Shown in pieces: positions 57,058 to 64,000 of a DNA stretch of 64,000 nt (positions are counted from its first letter, which is position 1; every line of letters starts with the position of its first letter). The stretch is from contig OY744615.1 of assembly GCA_963556255.1 (NCBI GenBank), positions 18,931,577 to 18,995,576 on the forward strand, in the 5' to 3' direction. This stretch comes from Allolobophora icterica. Taxonomy: Eukaryota; Annelida; Clitellata; Crassiclitellata; Lumbricidae. The notes beneath the pieces are model-generated. The model saw nothing but the letters and a program-made list of their open reading frames with translations, searched no databases and was not told where the DNA came from. The translations under genes and the position numbers were made by a program.

Positions 57058-57957
57058 CAGTCTTGTTGTCAAGACCTTAAACCTCAAGACCAAGACCAAG
57101 ACCAAGACCTTGAACCTCAAGACCAAGACCAAGACCAAGACCTTGAACCTCAAGACCAAGACCAAGACCAAGACTTTGAACTTCGAGACCAAGACCTTGA
57201 ACCTCAAGACCAAGACCAAGACCAAGACCCAAAAAGTCGAAATCAGGTCAAGACTTCTAAAAATTGTCAAGTCGGAATATTCGCTATTTTAATGAAAACA
57301 TGAGTCTTTTATTTTATTCAAGCAAATTAACTTTAAATTTCAAACTGCAGATAAATCCGAATTTGTATTCAAAAGTCCTTCATGCAAACTCTTATACCAA
57401 ATGCCTTTTGTATTTTATAAAAACCAATTCGCTCAGAATTTTCTGACCAAGACTGACTGTAAAAGACTGTGGGCCTCATAAAAATTTCGCCATGTGAAAA
57501 AATACGTTCTACAGGTGCTGAAGTCGCTGACACACAAAAAACCTTTTCAAGCACTAGATGTAAATGTACAGATTACTCACTTTTTGAAATCTTCCCATGG
57601 TTTATCATACCGTCTGATACAGAATTAACTGTTGCTGCTGCCAATGGGTTTTCCTGACCAACAAGACTTGTATCCATCCATAGATATTGGTCGTATGATG
57701 CAAGCAGGCTTTATACAGAATTCTTGAGTTCTGTTAAATGACTGTTCATATTGACAGCCGGTCTTGGTCTTGGTCTTGCGAGACCAAGACCAAGACTTTG
57801 AACCTCAAGACCAAGACCAAGACCAAGACCTTGAACCTCAAGACCAAGACCAAGACCAAGACCTTGAACCTCAAGACCAAGACCAAGACCAAGACTTTTA
57901 AAAACGAACTCGAGTGCACTCGAGACCAAGACCTTGGTCTCGAGGACAACAAGACTG
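57058..57957. mobile_element. hAT element with AAGACC satellite ends, 900 bp, intact target duplication
   Basis: Ends CAGTCTTGTTGTC and GGACAACAAGACTG, flanked by a perfect 8-bp GCTTTTGG (57050-57057 and 57958-57965). Left array 57070-57235 and right array 57780-57900 are both (CAAGAC)n with CTTGAACCT spacers on the same strand, the right one followed by CTCGAGTGCACTCGAG. The middle holds a minus-strand transposase piece. Confidence 0.9.
57369..57554 (-). pseudogene. hAT transposase C-terminal fragment
   Basis: Minus-strand frame with CVSATSAPVERIFSHGEI and FMRP, the classic hATC signature (SA.SAP.ERVFS.GG...RP). About 60 codons remain. It marks the autonomous parent of the satellite-ended family as a hAT transposon. 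The equivalent place in copy 1 (1705-1923) is frame-broken. Confidence 0.85.
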
Positions 57958-58207
57958 GCTTTTGGTGTCTGTGGGAGCTCGCTAGTGGTGACCCTTCTGG
58001 TTACCTGAGCCCTGATTAACTTTTGGCTTTAACAGCATTCGGGTTGGCGCAGGCATAGTTTCAGTGAGGTACTCAACATGCGCTATAGAAAGTGTCTAGA
58101 TACAAACACTATAAAATTATGTACGGCTTGTACGCACGCATGAATGCAAGCCTATATGTACATGTGCATGCATTCACGCATATGTGTATGCATGCACCAC
58201 TCAACAT

Positions 58208-58350
58208 CAGTATGAGAATTGTAGGATAAAGACTGGGGGGTTAGACTTTAATTTACATGGAGTTGGGGTGTGCAATGAAGACATTACTGTGGGGTCCTAA
58301 GAAAGACTGGGGGGTTAAACCCCCCAAGCCCCCCGACAATTCTCACCCTG
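58208..58350. mobile_element. hAT-type MITE, 143 bp
   Basis: Ends CAGTATGAGAATTGTAGG and CCGACAATTCTCACCCTG, flanked by a perfect 8-bp CTCAACAT (58200-58207 and 58351-58358). Same family as 24495-24640, in the opposite orientation. Confidence 0.87.
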
Positions 58351-58488
58351 CTCAACATACATACACTTAAATATACTGACATACAAACATAGGCACATGT
58401 ACGCACACGCAATGATAACTACAGGTTATAAGAATTATGAGTTTCTGACGTACTGCGTATACTGTCATCTTGTCTAGGTCTACCTACT

Positions 58489-59109
58489 ATGAAGGTAGCG
58501 ATAATAGGAGTAGGCGCCAGCGGTCTCCCGGCCATCAAGTGCTGCCTGGATGAGGGACTGCAACCTGTTTGTTTCGAGAGAACCGAAGACATTGGTGGAC
58601 TATGGAACTGGAGGGAAAATCCCACAGATGGCCGATCAACCGTCATGAAGTCCACCATCATCAACACAAGCAAAGAAATAAGTTTCTACACCGACTTCCT
58701 GGTTCCAGCTGATTATCCAAACTACATGCACAACAAGAAGGTTCTCGACTACTTCCGTCTCTATGCGGAAAAATTCGACTTGATCAAACACATTCAGTTC
58801 CGTACCGAGGTCAAGAGAGTGAGCCAAGTGGAGAATTTCCAAGAAACCGGTCGATGGAAGTTGGAAATAAAGGACTTGGAATCGAGTTCGACCAGAACAG
58901 AAGAGTTTGATCGGGTGATGGTCTGCACAGGTCACCACGCCGAACAGAAGATGCCACGCTGGCAGGGACAAGAAACATTCGAAGGAAAGATCTTCCACAG
59001 CCATGACTACACCGACCATCGAGGATACGAAGGAAAACGAGTTGTTGTGATTGGCATCGGGAATTCTGGAGTAGACGTTGCTGTGGAACTAAGCAGAATC
59101 TCCGATCAG
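58489..59109 (+). CDS. FMO: FMO exon 1 (coding), residues 1-207
   Basis: Start MKVAIIGVGASGLPAIKC; donor CAG|GTAGGT. Holds both dinucleotide-binding motifs and the FMO signature. Confidence 0.93.
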
Positions 59110-61753
59110 GTAGGTATGATGAATTATTGATGATATCATAGAGCAGAAGATCAATTAACTTCTGTCGTTGTGGCGTCAATTGCCCGACAATTCACTCTGT
59201 CGTTCCGAAACTGAGAAAGTTTAATAGCGATGTGATCTGCCACCGAAAGTAAACAATCAGGTTCTGTTTCACCTCATCATGCAGCGTGACACTGAATTAG
59301 ATGCTCGGAAAGTAATTGCTGTAGTCTATGTTGAGCTTGCGTCAACCACACTAGCATATATTCTGAGGAGTTTCTGTATAGAGACGTGTAAACAACTTAA
59401 GAAGCTAGCTTCGTAATCGTAGTCGTAACTGTAATAGTAAAACTAACCTTCGAATTTCTAAAGCGCTACTCTAAACCTAAGCGCAGGTCACCAGCTTATT
59501 CAGCAGCGTTAGAGGGGTTGTCCAGAAAGCGATGTTCAGTAGAGATCCGAGTTCGGTTTCCAGAGAGACCAGAAAGAGGAGCTAGAGAAGCTGCTAAGGA
59601 GGATTTTGTGGACGAAGAGAACGCTTGGTAGGCGGAGGATTAAATGGATTAGGATAGGAATTCTTTAAGAGGTGGGAGTTCAATTTGGAGTGGAAAGCCT
59701 GTGGGGTGATAAGTAAGGGAGCCTGAGGCAGATCGATAACGGTGGGTATACGGGGCGATGATGGTGGACACTGAGAATTTGCGGAACTCTAAGTAAAGAT
59801 CGTTACTTCTCTAACGAATTGTGATTCCTTATTTCGATTTCACTTGGCCATTTTGATAACGGTGATTACAGAGTTATTCTGATTTGGTTTGGCACTCGTC
59901 AACAACTGACCAAGATTGACTATCCTCTCTTATCTCAAAGCTTTCCTTCTTGTACCTTCTCTACATCTGTCCGTAACTTTGGTGTCATTCTTGATAATTT
60001 CCCTTTCCATAACTGACCATTATATCTAATCTCACGCGCTCGTGCTACTACCATCTGCGACGTCTGAAAGCTATCCCAAGATAAATTTTGTCTCATCTCC
60101 AGTCTTCACCTCCATTGTCTATGCTTTCATCTGCTTTCGCATAGATTATTGTAACTTCCTGTTCGTTGGCCACCGGAAATTCCGTCTCTCCCGTCTACAA
60201 TCTGTTCTTAAAGCAGCTGCCAGACTAATTTCCCGTCTACCACGCTTCTCCCATATTTCCATATTCATGCTCGAACATCTTCAGCGGCTTCCTCTTACTG
60301 TCCGCATCCACCTAAAGGTACTTATCCTTATTTGCCTCTCTTACCTGGGAACTGCTCCTAAATACGTCTGTGACTCAAATATGTCTTCCTGCCTCAGCTG
60401 GTTCCCTTCGCCCTCTTCGTTCCTCTGATCGATTTGACTTCTTTGCTCCCGAGTGAGAACGGCCATGGCCAATGTCGTTCCTTTGTCAGTATTGGTCCTT
60501 CATTGTGGAATCAGCTTCCTCCTTCGGTCAAGGCTGCACTGTTAGCTGGTGGTCATGTCGCAGCTTTTCGGTTTCTTAATACTTGCTTTTATTCAAGAGG
60601 ACTTTCGCACTGGGAAGGCCTCTGATTGATGGGAACTGGGTAGAGGCGCTTTATAGGTCTTGAAATACAAATATTATACAGATTATATTTTTGTAAATTA
60701 AGTGCGTTTCACTGTGCATACCATTTCGACGTTACATTTAAAGCAACTTTAAAATTATGCTGGTTTCTAAGTATGGTATTTATACGACCCTACATTCCAC
60801 GATGGTTAACTATCTTCAATTCAGGGATACCCACATTGTAGGATTAATATCTTAAACTGCTTTCGGGAATAGATTATATACTACGACTAATATGACTACC
60901 GAACAGCAATAGTAGGTACGTGAAAAGAGTACAATGACTGTGTGGTTCACAAATGAGGAAGACTTCAGTTTTGTGCTAAATGAGGTTAAACAGCCTGAAG
61001 ATGAGAAAGATTAGAATACTGTGGTAGCAAACTGCACAGAAAAAGCGAGACACTGTTAACAGCAGAAGATTATGGAGTAGGCGTAATGCAAGGGCTGCAG
61101 AAACGCCGCTCTACTCTTCGACTATAGATAGGCCCATAAGAGTCTTCCCTAACCCGTTTGCTTTCACAGAAAGAGAAGCCAATAAATGGTGTGCACTGTA
61201 GGTTTATCTCAGCACCAGACGTGGAGCTTGGATCACAAGACGAGTCTTGGACAATGGTCTTCCGAACGCCTTTGTCTTCTCTCGCTTCAAGCAACTGATC
61301 GGGAGTCTTATGCCTGCAAGCCTTTTCAACTACCTAAGAGAAAGCGGACTCAACAAACAGTTTGACCACGCCCTCTACGGACTCAAACCTCAACACCGTT
61401 TCACATCGCAACATCCTACGATCAGTGATGATCTGCCTAACAGAGTGATGGCTGGAAGTATCATCGTGAAATCGGATGTGCGTCGACTGAATGGCCGATC
61501 AGTGGAGTTCGAAGATGGAACAGTTGCGGAGAACATCGATGCTATCATCTGCGCCACTGGATATATGTTTGGCTTTCCCTTCATCGACCACAAGGCGTTC
61601 GAGGTCAGGGATAACGAGGTCAACCTGTACAAGTATGTCTTCTCACCAGACATCTCACCCTCTACAATTGCCGTGATTGGCTGCTTCCAGCCGATAGGAG
61701 GAGTCATGCCAATGTCTGAAATGCAGTGTCGGTGGGTCACCCGCGTGTTCAAG
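58489..61753 (+). CDS. FMO: flavin-containing monooxygenase, first 391 residues in two exons, C-terminus outside the window
   Basis: Exons 58489-59109 (207 codons) and 61202-61753 (184 codons) join in phase 0 by GT-AG. N-terminal FAD site GVGASG at residues 7-12, FMO signature FEGKIFHSHDY at 164-174 (pattern FxGxxxHxxxY), NADPH site GIGNSG at 189-194, and CATGY with FGFPF in exon 2, then NLYKYVFSP and IGGVMPMSEMQCRWVTRVFK. Family role: NADPH- and O2-dependent oxygenation of soft nucleophiles (N, S) in xenobiotic and metabolite turnover. Vertebrate FMOs are about 530 aa and membrane-bound by a C-terminal segment; that part is missing here because the donor at 61754 leads beyond the window. An acceptor-like TTGTCTAG at 58478 hints at a 5'-UTR intron. 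Confidence 0.93.
59416..59815 (-). pseudogene. LINE family A 3' end in the FMO intron
   Basis: Minus strand reads AFHSKLNSHL-like residues, PNPFNPPPT and QNPP before TAG, and ends in a (CGTAAT)n-type tail near 59416-59440. Same family as 3790-4497. Confidence 0.65.
59868..60672 (+). pseudogene. LINE family B ORF2 C-terminal fragment in the FMO intron
   Basis: Plus-strand frames read FTSIVYAFICFRIDYCNFLF, LQSVLKAAARLISRLPRFSH, EHLQRLPLTVRIHLKVLILI and, after frameshifts, FVSIGPSLWNQLPPSVKAAL and FYSRGLSHWEGL. Ends GCGCTTTATAGG with an ATACAAAT tail. At least three disruptions relative to 62095-63500. Confidence 0.8.
61202..61753 (+). CDS. FMO: FMO exon 2, residues 208-391
   Basis: Acceptor TGTGCACTGTAG, starts VYLSTRRGAWITRRV (family VFLSTRRGAWV), donor TTCAAG|GTAACT. 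Contains IDAIICATGYMFGFPF. Confidence 0.92.
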
Positions 61754-61899
61754 GTAACTCATCCTTAGTATTTCTTGAGTAAATAAGGAACGTTGAGTTA
61801 AATTTGGAATAATGCAATACTATACTATGCAATACCAGACAGCACGCATACATTTGGACAATTTGAACCAACTTTGTTCGTTGTCCGATTTTGTCCCAA

Positions 61900-61902
<3 letters not shown>

Positions 61903-61945
<43 letters not shown>

Positions 61946-61979
61946 TGTGTGTGTGTGTGTGTGTGTGTTTTGTGTGTGC
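61903..61979. repeat. (GT)n microsatellite
   Basis: Interrupted GT dinucleotide run in the second FMO intron. Confidence 0.95.
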
Positions 61980-62094
61980 TAGTTCGTCGGGGTTCGAGAG
62001 GTATAAAGGCGCTATGATAGGGGCCTAAGTGTCTTAATGCACATACATGTTTACAACTATACATACATACAACGATATTGTATTGTATTGTATT

Positions 62095-63500
62095 GTATAT
62101 GGGCATTTATAAAGCGCCTCTCGCGGTATATACCATTCAGAGGCGCTCCCAGTGCGCGAGACCCCGAGAGAAAAAGCAGGATTTAAGGTGAGAAAAGGAA
62201 GAAGCAACGCTACCAGAGAGAATGGTGGTGCGGACAGAAGGAGGAAGTCGGTTCCAAAGTGAGGGACCTATGCAGGCAAAGGACCTGGACTGAGCCATAG
62301 TTGTCCTGACACGAGGAACTAAGAGGTCAAGACGATCAGAAGATCGGAGACGACGCAGCGAAGCAGCAGAATGAGGCCGTTGAAACAGATCACGTAAGTA
62401 CTGTGGAGCAAGACCCAGCTGAGATTTAAGCACAAGAATAAGCACTTTGAATTGTATACGGGCAGAGAGAGGGAGCCAATGGAGGTGTTCAACCATGATG
62501 GTGGAGATATGGGAGAACCGAGGAAGGCGGGCAATGAGTCTAGCAGCAGCATTGAGTACGGACTGGAGAGGAGAAAGACGGATCTTGGGAAGGCCAATAA
62601 GGAGAGAATTACAGTAGTCAATCCGAGAGCACACGAATGCATGAACAATTGAGGTGAAGGTCGAAGATGAGACAGATAGCCGAATAGCCCGGAGACGCCT
62701 TAAGTGGAAGTAAGAGGAGCGGGTGAGGTTGGAAATGTGCTCAGCAAAAGTGAGCGCGCTGTCCAGAGTGACACCTAAGTCACGAACACTGGACGAGAAA
62801 GTGAAGTGAGGAAACCTATCAGACAGGAGCACGAAATCAAGCTTTTTGAGTTGCTGAGGGGTGCCAAACCAGATGAATTGAGTTTTGGAAGAGAAAGGCG
62901 GTTTGAAGACATCCAGCAATGGAGATCTTGAGAAAGAGCCTCAATGGAACCAGTGAGAAGCAGTTGAGCAGATGGAGGCCCATGGACAAAAGCCTGAACA
63001 TCATCAGCGAAAAGGTGACCAGCCGCCCCGTGTTTAGAGAGTAGGGAAGGAATGTCAGCTGTATAGAGAATGAAGAGAAGCGGGCCAAGGACCGAACCCT
63101 GAGGAACACCAAGTTTTACCGAGACCCACCGAGTTCTAGAATCACCGGAGATGATCAGTTGAGAGCGTTCAGACAGGTAAGACCGAAACCAAAGGAGAGG
63201 AGTGCCCTTTAGACCAAAAGAAATCTCAAGGCGCTGGAGGAGGATTTCATGGTCGACCATGTCAAAGGCTGAAGAAACGTCATAAAGAGCCAGAAGAGTA
63301 AGTTGAGACTTATCAACAGCAGAATAGATCTCTGATAGCAGAGAGAGGAGGGCAGTTTCTGTAGAGTGATTAGCTCTAAAACCAGATTGGTAAGGTGGTC
63401 CAGATTGTTCCAAGTAGGGAAGAAGCTGCATAGAAACCAGCCGTTCAAGGGTTTTAGAAAGATAAGTAGTCTGTGAATTGTGAAGGTCGGAAATAGTTCA
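62095..63500 (-). pseudogene. LINE family B reverse transcriptase, partial, one frameshift
   Basis: Minus-strand frame 63431-62775 has SGFRANHSTETALLSLLSEI, YDVSSAFDMVDHEILLQRL, GVPQGSVLGPLLFILYTADI and HLFADDVQAFV (the catalytic FADD box). After a shift near 62900 the frame 62919-62137 goes on with FIWFGTPQQLKKL, DLGVTLDSALTF, HAFVCSRIDYCNSLLIGLP, IGPSLWNRLPPSV and FFSRGLAHWERL. Then GCGCTTTATAAATG and an (ATACA)n tail. Order and motifs fit L2/CR1-like ORF2. The 5' half including the endonuclease is absent. Lies in the FMO downstream intron. Confidence 0.88.
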
Positions 63501-63616
63501 GAAAATAGATTCAATTAGCATTATTTTGTGCCCTTGAACGTAACAATATCTTATTGTTATTACGCGAAAAGTGGAATTTAGATTTCTATCTACCTCTGAA
63601 AATACACTATAGCAAA

Positions 63617-63903
63617 CATGGGAGTCCGCAGGAATTCTTGTAGGGAGGCAAAAGTTCTGTAGGGGGAAATTTTTTTAAGGGGCAGCAAAATGACGTTTTT
63701 GCATTCATGAACACAGAACACTTGACAACTTTAAAAATAAATAATGGTCAAGGACTTTACCTAAATAATTAAGTGTTTTATCGCATTGAAAATCGTGTTG
63801 GGACTGTTGTAGTAATCATTATAAGCAACAGATTTATTTTGTTAAATATTGGCAAAATCCAGGCGAGGAAAATGCCCCTTTGCACCCCATCCGGACGCCG
63901 ATG
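63617..63903. mobile_element. hAT-type MITE, 287 bp
   Basis: Starts CATGGGAGTCCGCAGG and ends CATCCGGACGCCGATG, flanked by a perfect 8-bp ATAGCAAA (63609-63616 and 63904-63911). Second copy of the 37501-37747 family. Confidence 0.83.
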
Positions 63904-64000
63904 ATAGCAAAAAATATTTCTGCGGAATGTCAATCTGATTGCTGTTTTGTGTGAACCGCCGATTAAGGATCTGTTTTCATGCTCTGAATGCAGGGACATG

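Noticed and set aside
57008..57303. Lys-Thr-rich and Asp-Gln-rich frames
   Set aside because: All three frames of the (CAAGAC)n array are open; satellite artefacts. The same applies at 1336-1650, 31273-31641 and 57711-58019.

Overview
This is a eukaryotic nuclear genomic window, most likely from a marine invertebrate. The genes have GT-AG introns, metazoan families (CAB39/Mo25, a flavin-containing monooxygenase, a C2H2 zinc-finger array) and very dense transposon remnants. The often repeated short palindrome AGGCCT and the mix of hAT, L2/CR1-like, tRNA-SINE and Polinton-type elements would fit an echinoderm or a similar invertebrate, but the species cannot be fixed from sequence alone.

Layout. 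0-6 kb: nested hAT-type elements, an L2/CR1-like LINE 3' end, a tRNA-derived SINE and several MITEs. 6-9.5 kb: AT-rich, no gene seen, probably 3' UTR or downstream flank of CAB39. 9.5-16.8 kb: complete CAB39 coding region on the minus strand, seven phase-compatible exons, 345 aa, with a possible alternative last exon. 17-25.6 kb: gene-free, with MITEs, a triple nest of elements and a LINE fragment. 25.8-34.5 kb: a five-exon plus-strand gene for an unrecognised 190-aa Lys/Ala/Glu-rich protein, with several hAT insertions in its introns. 36.7-42.4 kb: an old LINE carrying a younger LINE, an odd 1.5-kb inverted-repeat element and a 2.2-kb foldback element with Polinton-like ends and one virus-like gene. 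43-47.7 kb: simple repeats, hairpins and unassigned DNA. 47.7-51.3 kb: a C2H2 zinc-finger array with a one-base deletion and a decayed 3' end that is split by a LINE. 51.7-58.4 kb: SINE, MITEs, hAT elements with transposase remnants and a 134-bp palindrome. 58.5-61.8 kb: two coding exons of an FMO that runs off the right side of the window, its intron holding two LINE fragments. 62-64 kb: a longer LINE reverse-transcriptase fragment and one more MITE.

The host genes look functionally independent. CAB39 and the Lys-rich gene diverge from each other across about 9 kb. Most of the remaining sequence is transposon stratigraphy, much of it datable by intact 8-bp target-site duplications. The least ordinary items are the Polinton-like foldback element (40122-42300), the neighbouring element with a 12-bp motif spaced at about 195 bp (38410-39922), and the in-frame duplicated last exon of CAB39 (9902-9958).
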